Counted from the stretch's first letter, positions 9,418 through 18,642 are shown. The stretch: 64,000 nt of DNA from Candidatus Sphingomonas phytovorans (GCA_029202385.1 CP119314.1:3784501-3848500), one strand, 5' to 3'. Notes: generated from the letters alone by a model not told the origin. Numbers and translations: made by a program.

Positions 9418-9423
9418 TCGCCT

Positions 9424-10689
9424 ATGAAGCTGCTCGCCCGCGCAACCGGCAACGGGGAAACCATCCCAACGGGCCTGCGCCGGATGCGCTGGATCGCGAC
9501 GGGGCTGCTTGTCCTGATGGCGGCGACCTTCCTCGCCGCCCGGGCGTTCGACCATGTCCATCCTGCCATCGGCTTCGTCCGCGCCTTCGCCGAGGCAGCG
9601 ATGGTCGGCGGCCTGGCCGACTGGTTCGCGGTCACGGCGCTGTTCCGTCATCCGCTCGGCCTGCCGATCCCGCACACCGCCATCATCCCGCGCAACAAGG
9701 ATCGTATCGGCGAGACGCTCGCCGCCTTCCTCCGCGACAATTTCCTCGTGCCCGGCGTCGTCGCACGGCGCATGCGCCAGCTCGATGTCGCCGGTGCCGC
9801 CGGCCGCTGGCTCGCAAGCCCGGCAGGGACCCAGGGCCGCCTGCGCAAAGGCGCCTCGCGCCTTGTCGCCAACATGCTCGAGGCGTTCGACCCGCAGCGG
9901 CTCGGCGGCATGGTCAAGACGACGATCGGCCAGCGTCTTCGCGCCCTCGATATATCGCCATTGCTCGGCCAGGCCCTGACCGCCGCGATTGCCGAAGGGC
10001 GGCATGCCCCTCTGCTCGACGGCATCATCCGCTGGGCCGCCAAGGTGCTGTCGGCGAACGAACATATGATTCGCGCGATGGTGCATGAGCGCGCCGGATC
10101 AGTGATGCGCTGGACCGGGCTCGACGAGACGCTCGCTAACAAGATCATCGATGGCCTCGACAACCTCCTTCACGACATGGCCGAGGATTCGGACCATCCG
10201 CTTCGGGCAAAGGCCGAGGAGGGGCTCACGGCGCTCGCTTACGACCTGCAGCATGACGAGAAGATGCGCCTTCGGGTCGAGGCGCTGAAAGCCGAGATCA
10301 TCGAGAACCCGGCGATGCAGCGCTGGCTCGACGGACTATGGGAAAGCGCCCGCGCCGGCATGCTGCGGATCGCCCGCGATCCGGACGCGGCGCTGACCGG
10401 CCAGCTTGGCGAGGCGTTGCGCCAGCTCGGCGACACGCTGCAAAATGACGAGATGCTGCGCGCGACGATCAACCGCTTCGTCCGCCGCACCGCCGTGGGC
10501 ATGGCGGCGGACTATGGCGATGGCATCGTCCGCCTTGTGTCGGAAACCGTGCGCGGCTGGGATGCCCGCACGATCACCCGCCGGCTGGAGAATGCGGTCG
10601 GCAAGGACCTTCAATATATCCGGGTGAACGGCACGCTGGTCGGCGGTCTGGTCGGGCTGGTCATCCACGCCGTGGACGTGTCGCTATGA
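9424..10689 (+). CDS. DUF445 domain membrane protein
   Basis: A 421-residue DUF445 (YjiN-like) protein. A membrane helix lies near the N-terminus (about residues 20-40). It is followed by the family signature AMVGGLADWFAVTALFRHP and IPHTAIIPRNKDRIG, then a long helical region and a second hydrophobic helix at the very C-terminus (about residues 403-420). The arrangement suggests an inner-membrane protein with both ends in the membrane. The function of the family is unknown. It ends only four bases from the convergent HAD-IB gene, and a hairpin precedes its start codon. Confidence 0.88.
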   Translation: MKLLARATGNGETIPTGLRRMRWIATGLLVLMAATFLAARAFDHVHPAIGFVRAFAEAAMVGGLADWFAVTALFRHPLGLPIPHTAIIPRNKDRIGETLAAFLRDNFLVPGVVARRMRQLDVAGAAGRWLASPAGTQGRLRKGASRLVANMLEAFDPQRLGGMVKTTIGQRLRALDISPLLGQALTAAIAEGRHAPLLDGIIRWAAKVLSANEHMIRAMVHERAGSVMRWTGLDETLANKIIDGLDNLLHDMAEDSDHPLRAKAEEGLTALAYDLQHDEKMRLRVEALKAEIIENPAMQRWLDGLWESARAGMLRIARDPDAALTGQLGEALRQLGDTLQNDEMLRATINRFVRRTAVGMAADYGDGIVRLVSETVRGWDARTITRRLENAVGKDLQYIRVNGTLVGGLVGLVIHAVDVSL

Positions 10690-10693
10690 GTCG

Positions 10694-11380
10694 CTATCGC
10701 TCCCAGTCGACGATCGGCCAGCCTTTTTCCCGGGCGAGCGTGCGGAGCGGACCATGCGCATTGACCGCGAACGCTTCGTCAGCCCAGTCGAGCACGGGCG
10801 CGTCCGAAACGTGATCGGAATAGAAACGGATCGCCGTGTCCGCCCGATCGATGCCGTTCGCCGCCATCCAGGCCTGGATCATGCGGAGCTTGGCGGGACC
10901 GTAGCAATTCTCCCCGGCGATTCGCGCGCGCAGCCTGTCGCCGGCACGCTCCACCTCGGTGCCGATCACGTCGTCGAAGCCGAGCCGGTCGGCGATCGCG
11001 CTGGCGTAGAAGCGATAGGAGGCGGTTGCCATCACCAGCCGGTATCCCGCCGCCTTGTCGGCCGCGATCTGCGCGCGCGCGCCGGCGAACACGCCCGAGG
11101 CGACGACCGATTCGGAGAAACGCGCCGCGGCCTGCTTCGCCTGCGCGTCGCGCATCGCGCCGCCCAGCAGCAGGCGCTGCGTGATCTGTTTAAGCCGCGC
11201 CCGATCGATCGCCTTCATCGCATAGGCGCCGGTCGCAACCCCGGCGAGCGGCAGCAGGGCGAGCCGCCACGGCGCCTGGCGTCGCGCGGTGCCGATCAGG
11301 AACGAGGTCCAGGTCGGCGCGTGCGTGATCGTCTTGTCCATGTCGTAGATGGCGAGCTTGTGCGGGGCGGATTTCTGCAT
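10694..11380 (-). CDS. HAD-IB family phosphatase (SerB-like)
   Basis: A 228-residue HAD hydrolase. Motif I is DMDKT at residues 13-17 (nucleophile D13, acid D15). The MATASY segment near residue 118 matches motif II, and the YSDHVSDAPVL segment near residue 188 supplies the motif IV acid. The helical cap between motifs I and II is of the IB (PSP-like) type. Related proteins dephosphorylate phosphoserine or phospholipid-type substrates; this one is too short and unlike SerB to assign. The start has AGGGTGAG in front. It is divergent from the Mla-type operon, so a link to phospholipid handling is possible but unproven. Confidence 0.85.
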   Translation of the reverse strand: MQKSAPHKLAIYDMDKTITHAPTWTSFLIGTARRQAPWRLALLPLAGVATGAYAMKAIDRARLKQITQRLLLGGAMRDAQAKQAAARFSESVVASGVFAGARAQIAADKAAGYRLVMATASYRFYASAIADRLGFDDVIGTEVERAGDRLRARIAGENCYGPAKLRMIQAWMAANGIDRADTAIRFYSDHVSDAPVLDWADEAFAVNAHGPLRTLAREKGWPIVDWER

Positions 11381-11430
11381 CGTCTCACCCTAGTCACGGT
11401 GCGGCTTGCCGATCCAGTGCGATTGCACCA

Positions 11431-12549
11431 ATGGTGCCGGATATGAACGAGATGGCCGCCTTCTCGCACGAACGCGCCGATGACGGCGACGTTCTGCGTT
11501 TCACCGGCAACCTCTCGCTCGCGCGGATCGGCGATCTGCCCGAGCGGTTGCGTGGTTATGACGGATCGGTCGACGTGATCGACCTGAGCGGGATCGACCG
11601 AATCGACACGATCGGCGCCTGGCTGGTCCATCGCTTCGCCGCCAAGCACAGCGCCCGGATCGAAGGGCTCAACCCCGACAGCAAGCACCTGCTCCAGCAG
11701 GTCGAGGCGGCGGACCAGCCGGTCGCGATGCGGCCCGCCGTCGATTCGGGCCTTGTCCGCGTGGTCGGCGAGGTCGGAGACGCCATCGTCATCGGCCTGA
11801 AGACCTTGTACGGCCTGCTCGGCTTTCTCGGCGCGACGGTGATCGCGTTCGGCAACGTCATTCGCTATCGCCGCTTCCGCTTCAACGCGACGGTCCAGCG
11901 TTTCGAGGTGGTGGGCGTCACCGCGCTCGGCATCATCGGGCTGATGAGTTTCCTGATCGGCATCGTCATCGGCCAGCAGGGCGCGGTCCAGCTGCGCCAG
12001 TTCGGCGCCGAGGTGTTCACCATCAACCTGATCGGCCGGATCACCCTGCGCGAGCTGGGCGTGCTGATGACCGCGATCATGGTCGCCGGCCGGTCAGGCT
12101 CCGCCTTCGCCGCACAGATCGGCACGATGAAGCTGACCGAGGAAATCGACGCGATGCGCACGATCGGCGTGTCGCCGATGGAGGCGCTGGTCCTGCCCCG
12201 CGTCATCGCGGCGGTGGTGATGATGCCGCTGCTCGGCTTCTATGCCTCGCTGATCTCGATCATCGGCGGCGGGCTGTTCTGCTGGATATCGCTCGGCATT
12301 CCGCCGATCACCTTCGTCCAGCGAATCCGCGAGGTCGTACCGATCACCGATCTCTGGGTCGGCCTCGTCAAGGCGCCGGTATTCGGCGCGATCATCGCCA
12401 TCGCCGGCTGCTTCCAGGGCATGCAGGTCGAGGCCGATGCCGAGCAGGTCGGCATGCGCACCACCGCCGCGGTGGTCCAGGCGATCTTCCTCGTGATCGT
12501 GCTCGACGCCTTCTTCGCTGTGTTCTTCACCTGGATCGGCTGGACATGA
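11431..12549 (+). CDS. mlaE: STAS-MlaE fusion: lipid ABC transporter permease
   Basis: A 372-residue permease of the MlaE family with an extra N-terminal domain. Residues about 10-95 form a STAS-like domain (DLSGIDRIDTIGAWLV core), equivalent to the separate MlaB protein of E. coli. Residues about 110-372 are the MlaE permease with several helices and the conserved EIDAMRTIGVSP coupling segment that contacts the ATPase. The complex moves phospholipids between inner and outer membrane. An in-frame ATG at 11443 is an alternative start. It is the first gene of a four-gene operon; the next gene overlaps its stop (ATGA). Confidence 0.92.
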   Translation: MVPDMNEMAAFSHERADDGDVLRFTGNLSLARIGDLPERLRGYDGSVDVIDLSGIDRIDTIGAWLVHRFAAKHSARIEGLNPDSKHLLQQVEAADQPVAMRPAVDSGLVRVVGEVGDAIVIGLKTLYGLLGFLGATVIAFGNVIRYRRFRFNATVQRFEVVGVTALGIIGLMSFLIGIVIGQQGAVQLRQFGAEVFTINLIGRITLRELGVLMTAIMVAGRSGSAFAAQIGTMKLTEEIDAMRTIGVSPMEALVLPRVIAAVVMMPLLGFYASLISIIGGGLFCWISLGIPPITFVQRIREVVPITDLWVGLVKAPVFGAIIAIAGCFQGMQVEADAEQVGMRTTAAVVQAIFLVIVLDAFFAVFFTWIGWT

Positions 12550-13403
12550 GCCCGGGCAAGAGCAGCGAGACAGTCATCTCCGTTCGCGGGCTGAAGAACA
12601 GCTTCGGCGAGCAGGTCGTGCATGACGGGCTCGACCTGGAGGTCAGGCGCGGCGAGATCTTCGGCGTTGTCGGCGGATCGGGCACCGGCAAGTCGGTGCT
12701 AATGCGATCGATCATCGGGCTCCAGGTGCCCGACGAGGGCGAGATCACGGTGTTCGACGAGAACACGGTCAACCTCGACGAGAATGAGGCGGTCAATATC
12801 CGCAAGCGCTGGGGCGTGCTGTTCCAGGGCGGCGCCTTGTTCTCTACGCTGACCGTCGCCGAGAACACCCAGGTCCCCCTGCGCGAATTCTATGCCGATC
12901 TCGACCAGGCGCTGCTCGACGAGATCGCGGCGTACAAGGTGGTGATGACCGGCCTGCCCGCCGATGCCGGCCCGAAATATCCGGCGGAGCTCTCGGGCGG
13001 CATGCGCAAGCGCGCCGGCCTGGCCCGCGCGCTGGCGCTCGACCCCGAATTGTTGTTCCTCGACGAACCGACCGCCGGGCTCGATCCGATCGGTGCCGCC
13101 GCATTCGACGAGCTGATCGCGTCGCTCCAGAAGACGATGGGGCTGACGGTCTTCCTGATCACGCACGACCTGGATACGCTCTACGCAATCTGCGACCGTG
13201 TCGCGGTCCTCGCAGACCAGAAGGTGATCGCGGTCGGCACCATCGACGAGCTTCTCGCGTTGGATCACCCGTGGATCCAGGAATATTTCAGGGGGCCGCG
13301 CGGCCGGGCGGCCACGGCGACGCTCGAACACAAGCAGCGCACGGAACAGGTCGCCCGACAGGCGGCCGAAAAGGCGACCGAAGAAGCAGGGGCTGACGAC
13401 TGA
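12546..13403 (+). CDS. mlaF: MlaF-type lipid ABC transporter ATPase
   Basis: A 285-residue ATP-binding subunit. Walker A GGSGTGKS is near residue 43, the ABC signature LSGGMRKR near residue 150, and Walker B LLFLDEP near residue 170 with the catalytic Glu. The switch His lies in LITHDLD. A charged Ala/Glu/Lys tail of about 30 residues follows the ATPase core. It energises lipid movement through the STAS-MlaE permease encoded just upstream (4-bp overlap) and is coupled by TGATG to the MCE protein gene. Confidence 0.94.
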   Translation: MSPGKSSETVISVRGLKNSFGEQVVHDGLDLEVRRGEIFGVVGGSGTGKSVLMRSIIGLQVPDEGEITVFDENTVNLDENEAVNIRKRWGVLFQGGALFSTLTVAENTQVPLREFYADLDQALLDEIAAYKVVMTGLPADAGPKYPAELSGGMRKRAGLARALALDPELLFLDEPTAGLDPIGAAAFDELIASLQKTMGLTVFLITHDLDTLYAICDRVAVLADQKVIAVGTIDELLALDHPWIQEYFRGPRGRAATATLEHKQRTEQVARQAAEKATEEAGADD

Positions 13404-14374
13404 TGGAAACCCGATCGAACCATGTCCTGGTGGGCGCCGTCGTGCTGATCCTGCTTGCCGTGCTCGCCATCTTCACGGTGTGGATCGCCCGGCTCAGTGG
13501 CAGTTCCGAGAAGGAATATGACATCTTCTTCAAGCAATCGGTCGACGGCCTGAACAAGGGCTCAGCCGTCGCCTTTTCGGGCGTGCCGTCGGGCCAGGTG
13601 AAGGAGATCGCGCTGTGGAAACCGGATCCCCAGTTCGTCCGGGTCCGAATCAGCGTGAACGACGAGACGCCCGTGCTGCAGGGGACGACAGCGACGATCC
13701 AGGGTGTCGGGTTTACCGGCGTGAGCCAGATCCAGCTTGATGGCGCGGTCAAGGGCGCGCCGCCGATCCGCTGCCCCGAGGTTCACCCGGAAGCCGATTG
13801 CCCGTTCGGCGTCCCGGTCATTCCGCCCAAGCAGGGCGGGCTGGGCGCACTGCTCAATTCGGCGCCGAAACTGCTCGAGCGGCTGTCGACCCTAACGGAG
13901 CGGCTGACCGAAATGCTGTCTGACAAGAACCAGGCATCGATCAGCGGCATCCTGGCCAACACCAATAGGCTGACCGGGGCGCTTGCCGATCGCGGGCCGG
14001 AAATCGCGGCGACCATCGCGGAGACGCGCGTCGCGATCCAGAAGGCCGGCGACGCAGCGCAACAGATCGGCCAGCTCGCCGACACGACCAATGGCGTAAT
14101 GGCGAACGATGTCCGCCCGGCGATGCAGAACCTCAACAAGGCGGTCGCTTCGGCCCAGCACAGCATGGAAACGCTCGATTCGGCGATCGGCGACGCTCGG
14201 CCCGGTATCCAGTCCTTCTCGAAACAGACCATGCCGGAGATCGGGCAGCTCGTCCGGGATCTGCGCGTGATGTCGGCCGCGCTCACCTCGGTGGCGGAGA
14301 AGATCGACCAGGGCGGAGCCGGCTCGCTCGTCGGCGCGCCGAAGCTTCCGGATTACAAGGGCAAGAAGAAGTGA
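13403..14374 (+). CDS. mlaD: MlaD/MCE-family lipid-binding protein
   Basis: A 323-residue MCE protein. An N-terminal membrane anchor (about residues 9-29) is followed by one MCE domain (about residues 38-118). A long helical region rich in Gln, Ala and Asn (about 150-300) probably forms a coiled-coil barrel or needle in the periplasm. MCE proteins form hexameric rings that carry lipid between the ABC transporter and the outer membrane. It is longer than E. coli MlaD (about 183 aa) because of this C-terminal helix region. The start codon overlaps the mlaF stop. Confidence 0.92.
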   Translation: METRSNHVLVGAVVLILLAVLAIFTVWIARLSGSSEKEYDIFFKQSVDGLNKGSAVAFSGVPSGQVKEIALWKPDPQFVRVRISVNDETPVLQGTTATIQGVGFTGVSQIQLDGAVKGAPPIRCPEVHPEADCPFGVPVIPPKQGGLGALLNSAPKLLERLSTLTERLTEMLSDKNQASISGILANTNRLTGALADRGPEIAATIAETRVAIQKAGDAAQQIGQLADTTNGVMANDVRPAMQNLNKAVASAQHSMETLDSAIGDARPGIQSFSKQTMPEIGQLVRDLRVMSAALTSVAEKIDQGGAGSLVGAPKLPDYKGKKK

Positions 14375-14388
14375 GAGGGCAAGACGCA

Positions 14389-14994
14389 ATGAGCTCGATG
14401 ATGCGCATCCGTACCCTCAGGCCAGCGCTGGCGCTGCTGGCGATGGCGCCGCTTGCCGGCTGCATCAGCTTCGGCGCGAAGCCGCCACCCTCGCTGCTGA
14501 CCATCACGTCAGCCGCATCGATCCCGGCCGGGCAGACCCAGTCCTCGGCGACGGCGCCGACCATCGTCATCCTGGTCCCGGCGGTCTCGCAGGCACTCGC
14601 CACGCCGCGCGTGCCGGTGCAGACCAGTGCCACCGACCTTGCCTATATCGCCAATGCGCAATGGGTCGAACCCCCTGCCCGCCTGTTCGCGCGGCTGCTG
14701 TCGGATACGATCAGCGCGAAGACGGGCCGGGTCGTGATCGGCCTCCAGTCGTCGGTCGATCCGGCGGCGCGCCTCTCCGGCGAGCTCCGCGCCTTCGGCG
14801 TCGATGCCGGCTCGCTCCAGGCAGTGGTGAGCTATGACGCGGCACTGACGCGCAAGGACGGCAATGTCGTTGAGAAGCGGCGCTTCGAGGCACGAGTCCC
14901 GGTTTCAGCGATCGAGCCGGGTCCCGCCGGCATCGCGATCAACCAGGCAGCCAATCAGGTCGCGGCTGAGGTCGCCGACTGGGTCGGCCGCTGA
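14389..14994 (+). CDS. ABC-type transport auxiliary lipoprotein (PqiC/LetC-like)
   Basis: About 201 residues, a lipoprotein with the lipobox LAGC near residue 25, after a basic N-region and hydrophobic segment. The remainder resembles the auxiliary lipoprotein family (DUF330/PqiC type) found with MCE transporters, anchored to the inner leaflet of the outer membrane. The ATG at 14389 is preceded by GAGAGGG at good spacing; a GTG at 14371 overlapping the mlaD stop is an alternative. As last gene of the operon it probably takes the place of the soluble carrier MlaC, which is not encoded here. Confidence 0.85.
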   Translation: MSSMMRIRTLRPALALLAMAPLAGCISFGAKPPPSLLTITSAASIPAGQTQSSATAPTIVILVPAVSQALATPRVPVQTSATDLAYIANAQWVEPPARLFARLLSDTISAKTGRVVIGLQSSVDPAARLSGELRAFGVDAGSLQAVVSYDAALTRKDGNVVEKRRFEARVPVSAIEPGPAGIAINQAANQVAAEVADWVGR

Positions 14995-15000
14995 GCGACG

Positions 15001-15855
15001 TTAGCGCGCGCCGGCCCTGCGGGTGGCGAGCGGCAGATCGCAGATGTCGACGCCGCCAAGCCCGATGGTCGGTGGCGCTGGATTCTCGTGCAGCCTGATC
15101 AGCGCGGCAAAGCGCGGATTGTCGGTCGAACGATAGTCGAACCTGGGCCGTTCGGCCGCCGGCATGTCGCTGGCCAGCCGCACCGACACGATACCGGTGC
15201 GCTCCGCCTCGGTCGCATAGACGCCCAGTGCCGCATCGCTGCGCGGCATCGCCGACATGTATTTCATGCCCTCGATGATTCGTCCGACGATCGTATAATT
15301 GCGATCGAGCCGGCGCGCGGCGCCGCTGATCGGGGTGAACAACTCGGCACCGCTGCCGGTGTTGGGCAGTGGGTCGCGCGCCACGCCCACGGTGGCGTAG
15401 CAATGCGGCATCCAGGCCGCCCTGCCGTCAGTCACGATCGCCCAGCCGTCAGCCGTGACGCCGGATACGGTTGAATAGGCGTCGCTCCGGGTGAGCCGCT
15501 GCGCTGCATCGAACGCCGCCATATCGAATTCCGGTGCCGGCGAGGGCACGACGCCGGGGGCAAGCGGCTTTTTCTCCGTGGCATCGCCCCACTGAGTCAC
15601 CCAATTCTCCTGCACGCGGTAGACGCTCGTTTCGTCCCACCAGTGCACCAGCGCCAGAGTGCGGACGTTCGCGACATGCTCGGGTGCGAAACGCGGCGCG
15701 AGCCGGATCACGACGCTGCGGTTGCCGGTGAGCGTGATGATCATCACCTCGTCATCCGGGATCGGGCGCCAGTCGGCCGCGATGGCGTCGGAGGGCAGCG
15801 GCGGGGCTGGCGCGGCCTGAGCGCCGGCGAGCAACGCAAGGAGAGGGATCAGCAT
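15001..15855 (-). CDS. cyclophilin-type peptidyl-prolyl isomerase, exported
   Basis: A 284-residue protein with a short signal peptide (MLIPLLALLAGAQA) and a divergent cyclophilin-like domain. The FAPEHVANVRTLA segment matches the typical substrate-strand helix, and the HCYATVGVARD and NTGSGAELFTPI segments match the conserved core. It would catalyse proline isomerisation of proteins in the periplasm. The ATG at 15855 is preferred because the signal peptide starts there; the reading frame stays open to 15921 with no hydrophobic start. Its stop lies six bases from the Mla operon end, so the two transcripts converge. No strong ribosome binding site is seen. Confidence 0.82.
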   Translation of the reverse strand: MLIPLLALLAGAQAAPAPPLPSDAIAADWRPIPDDEVMIITLTGNRSVVIRLAPRFAPEHVANVRTLALVHWWDETSVYRVQENWVTQWGDATEKKPLAPGVVPSPAPEFDMAAFDAAQRLTRSDAYSTVSGVTADGWAIVTDGRAAWMPHCYATVGVARDPLPNTGSGAELFTPISGAARRLDRNYTIVGRIIEGMKYMSAMPRSDAALGVYATEAERTGIVSVRLASDMPAAERPRFDYRSTDNPRFAALIRLHENPAPPTIGLGGVDICDLPLATRRAGAR

Positions 15856-15949
15856 GCGGCAATCTTGGCATGAAGACCGACCGTCCGGCAATCGCCCACG
15901 GCTTGCGCGCCCGCGCATCACCCTCTAGGGGGCATCGTCCGGGGAATGC

Positions 15950-16040
15950 GGAGCGGTGGCCGAGTGGTCGAAGGCGCTCGCCTGGAAAGTGAGTATACGT
16001 CAAAAGCGTATCGAGGGTTCGAATCCCTCCCGCTCCGCCA
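15950..16040 (+). tRNA. tRNA-Ser (anticodon GGA)
   Basis: A complete class II tRNA with encoded CCA. The acceptor GGAGCGG (15950-15956) pairs with CCGCTCC (16030-16036), discriminator G at 16037, CCA 16038-16040. The anticodon arm CTCGC-CTGGAAA-GTGAG has anticodon GGA at 15984-15986. A long variable arm (GTATACGTC...GCGTATC) and TTCGAAT in the T-loop complete it. It decodes UCC/UCU. Its 3' end is the probable attachment site of the island that follows. Confidence 0.98.
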
Positions 16041-16200
16041 GAACCGCGCCTAAGCGCTTTAAAATAAGCGAAAATTCCTTTGCCGCCCTTGACCTACCAC
16101 TTCATCTACCCAAATGGAGCGGGCGCTTGATCGCGATCGTTATTGACGTGGTGCGAAGATTTCGATTCTGTATGCAGCGGGGCTTTTGAAGGGTGCGATC

Positions 16201-17472
16201 ATGGGCGATATCAGGCGATCAAGCATGAATTCGACCATTGGCGATGATCGCGAAATTTGGTCGTTCTTCTCCGGTGCGATGGGTTTGGACCTTGGATTGG
16301 AAGCGGCCGGGTTAGTGCCCACACTCGCGGTCGAGATTGATCCGGTGTTCTGCCGAACGATTCGCGCGAACCGGCCCGAGTTGGATTTGATCGAAGGCGA
16401 TGTTGCGGCGCTGACTGCGACCGCCCTTCGTGAACGCCGGGGCTTTGATGGCGAAGTGTTTTTGATGACAGGCGGGCCACCCTGTCAGCCGTTTTCGTCC
16501 GGGGGCAAGCGCGCAGCGTTGAGCGATCCTCGCGGCAACTTGATCTATGAGTATTTCCGCCTGATCGCCGAAGTGCGTCCGCGCTACTTCGTGTTGGAGA
16601 ATGTGGCGAATTTGACGACTGCGGCGTTGCGTCACCGTCCTATTGCGGAGCGTCCGGGCAAGCATTGGAGTCTGAAACGCTATGCTAAAGGTGCGTTGAA
16701 CCGCGACGAGGGCAAGATTCAGGCTTTGGAAGAAGACGAACTTTCGGGCAGCGCACTTCGGCAAATCATCGGCGATGCGACGGTGCTCGGCTATCACATA
16801 TCGTTCGGCGTGGTAGATGCGGCCGACTACGGCGCGCCGCAGCATCGCTTGCGCTTCGTAATGCTCGGCTCGCGCGATCACCCGCCCGCCGCGTTACCCA
16901 AGCCGACGCATGGCACGTCAACACGCCCATATATAACGGTTCGCGATGCGATCTTCGGCCTTCGTGACGATCCGGGCGCACATTCAGAATATACTGACGG
17001 AGTTCATCGCTTTTTCGCGATGGTGCCGGAAGGCGGCAACTGGCGTTCGTTACCGTTGGACGTTCAGCGGCTCGCGATGGGGAAGTCATTCGACTCGGGC
17101 GGCGGCAAAACCGGGTTCTTCAGGCGTCTTTCGTGGGATCGCCCTGCGCCTACGATCACCGGCCGCGCCAATCGAAAGGGCAGCGCCCTTTGCCATCCCG
17201 AGCAAGTTCGACCGATTTCCGTTCCCGAAGCGGCGGCACTTCAGGGCTTTCCCGCCGACTGGCAATTCATCGGCGCGATGAACGCTCAATATATGCAAGT
17301 TGGAAATGCGGTGCCGGTGCCGTTGGGGAAAGCGATCGGTGCCGCGATCGTGAAGCACGATGCATCCAAGCGACAGAACGCGGTTCGTCATCCCGATATG
17401 GATACGATGATGGCGCGTGCTGTTGAGCGACTTCGGGCGTCGGCTCGCAACAAGGTTGCGAAGGCCGCGTGA
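16201..17472 (+). CDS. DNA (cytosine-5-)-methyltransferase of a restriction-modification pair
   Basis: A 423-residue C5 methyltransferase. In order: motif I FFSGAMGLDLG (residues 22-32, SAM binding), motif IV GGPPCQPFSS with catalytic C95, motif VI ENV (133-135), motif VIII QHRLR (214-218), and motif X MQVGNAVP near the C-terminus. It methylates cytosine in double-stranded DNA; the target site cannot be read from the sequence. The ATG at 16201 has GAAGGG upstream; an in-frame TTG at 16186 is less likely. Its codons are more A/T-rich than core genes here, and it overlaps the next gene by four bases, so the two are translated together as modification and restriction partners. Confidence 0.95.
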   Translation: MGDIRRSSMNSTIGDDREIWSFFSGAMGLDLGLEAAGLVPTLAVEIDPVFCRTIRANRPELDLIEGDVAALTATALRERRGFDGEVFLMTGGPPCQPFSSGGKRAALSDPRGNLIYEYFRLIAEVRPRYFVLENVANLTTAALRHRPIAERPGKHWSLKRYAKGALNRDEGKIQALEEDELSGSALRQIIGDATVLGYHISFGVVDAADYGAPQHRLRFVMLGSRDHPPAALPKPTHGTSTRPYITVRDAIFGLRDDPGAHSEYTDGVHRFFAMVPEGGNWRSLPLDVQRLAMGKSFDSGGGKTGFFRRLSWDRPAPTITGRANRKGSALCHPEQVRPISVPEAAALQGFPADWQFIGAMNAQYMQVGNAVPVPLGKAIGAAIVKHDASKRQNAVRHPDMDTMMARAVERLRASARNKVAKAA

Positions 17473-18635
17473 CGATCGAGTTCCTTCCACCCCGTCACCC
17501 TGTCCATAGGATCGGAAACAGCTTGCGAGCGGAGATGATCCGCGCGCAACAGTCGATCATTAGCCGCGCCTTTGCCGATGCTGCGGAGTTCTGCGGTCGT
17601 GTCTTCGCTGACTTGCGTATGGCGGTTGATGTTCCGGCCGAACTCAACGGGCAACCCGTCGAAGCAATCGCTAACCTTCCTATCGCCAATCTTCAAGACT
17701 TGTTCGCTACTGCCCTTGCCCGTGCGGGGACGCCTGAAAGTGGGATCGCTTTATCAGCGACGAACCTTGCCCGCCGTGCGCAGCTATTGCGCGCCTTCGA
17801 TGATCCCGATGCGGTTCTTCAGTGGGCTACGAACAAGGTCACGACAATCGCCGCCGATCTTCCAAAGACGGCTCGCGAAATCGAGTGCGGTCGAAATCCC
17901 GGCGACGTGCTTGATCCTTACCTTCTCGCGGCGACGCAATCGCTCTTATGCGAAGGCGACTTCCGGAGTGCGATCGGGGCGACGGTTACGCACAAGGCTT
18001 TGATGATCCTTGAAGGCTTGATGGGCCATCTTCACGAAGAAGTTATCGGGCGAATGCGCGGCAACGTGAGAAACCCGGAACCGCGCGCCGACAATGCGGA
18101 GATACTTGATCTTCAGTTCAACCCGTTTCCCGGTGCCGATGTAATTCAGCCGCCGCTTGCGGATGGCGAGCCGCTTCGCCTTCATCAAGTTAAGAGCAAA
18201 ACGGGCAGCATGAACAGCAGCGGCGGTAAGCGTCTCGCGGAACAGATGCGCAATCTTCGCATGGCTTACCCCGGCGCTGAACTCTACGCGCATTCGCTCG
18301 TTGGCAACACGCTTCGCGGTCATCGCTCAATGAGCGGCATGTTGCGCGCCGAACCGGCGTTGATCGTTACGGTTGGCGATGCATCATTCCGCGTGTTGAC
18401 CGGAAGCGACAACGGGGCCGAACTTCTACTGCGCCTGTATCAATCGGCCTTCGATCTTGCCGCAGCCCAAACCGGCTACAGCGTCGAGACAATGACGAAT
18501 GCTATCTTCGAGACGTTCAAGGAACGTGCGGAAGAAGCTGGCGAAGGTTGGTTAGAGTCGGTTCTTCATCAATCTACGCGCGGCGCTGCGGAGAATATGG
18601 ACAGTCGCACTTATCAAAGTGGGCGTCGTCGCTAA
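17469..18635 (+). CDS. putative type II restriction endonuclease
   Basis: A 388-residue protein without a family I can name. It starts at a GTG overlapping the methyltransferase stop (GTGA). A candidate PD-(D/E)XK nuclease core is visible: D224 in GADVIQPP, then Q240-V-K242 in LHQVKSKTGS, with a possible helix acid at E182. The QSKT-like pattern recalls enzymes of the BsaWI/Cfr10I kind, but this is a weak resemblance. The position directly behind a C5 methyltransferase is the main support for a restriction role. It is lower in GC than its surroundings and ends just before the tRNA-like repeat at 18643. Confidence 0.65.
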   Translation: MTIEFLPPRHPVHRIGNSLRAEMIRAQQSIISRAFADAAEFCGRVFADLRMAVDVPAELNGQPVEAIANLPIANLQDLFATALARAGTPESGIALSATNLARRAQLLRAFDDPDAVLQWATNKVTTIAADLPKTAREIECGRNPGDVLDPYLLAATQSLLCEGDFRSAIGATVTHKALMILEGLMGHLHEEVIGRMRGNVRNPEPRADNAEILDLQFNPFPGADVIQPPLADGEPLRLHQVKSKTGSMNSSGGKRLAEQMRNLRMAYPGAELYAHSLVGNTLRGHRSMSGMLRAEPALIVTVGDASFRVLTGSDNGAELLLRLYQSAFDLAAAQTGYSVETMTNAIFETFKERAEEAGEGWLESVLHQSTRGAAENMDSRTYQSGRRR

Positions 18636-18642
18636 GGAGGGC

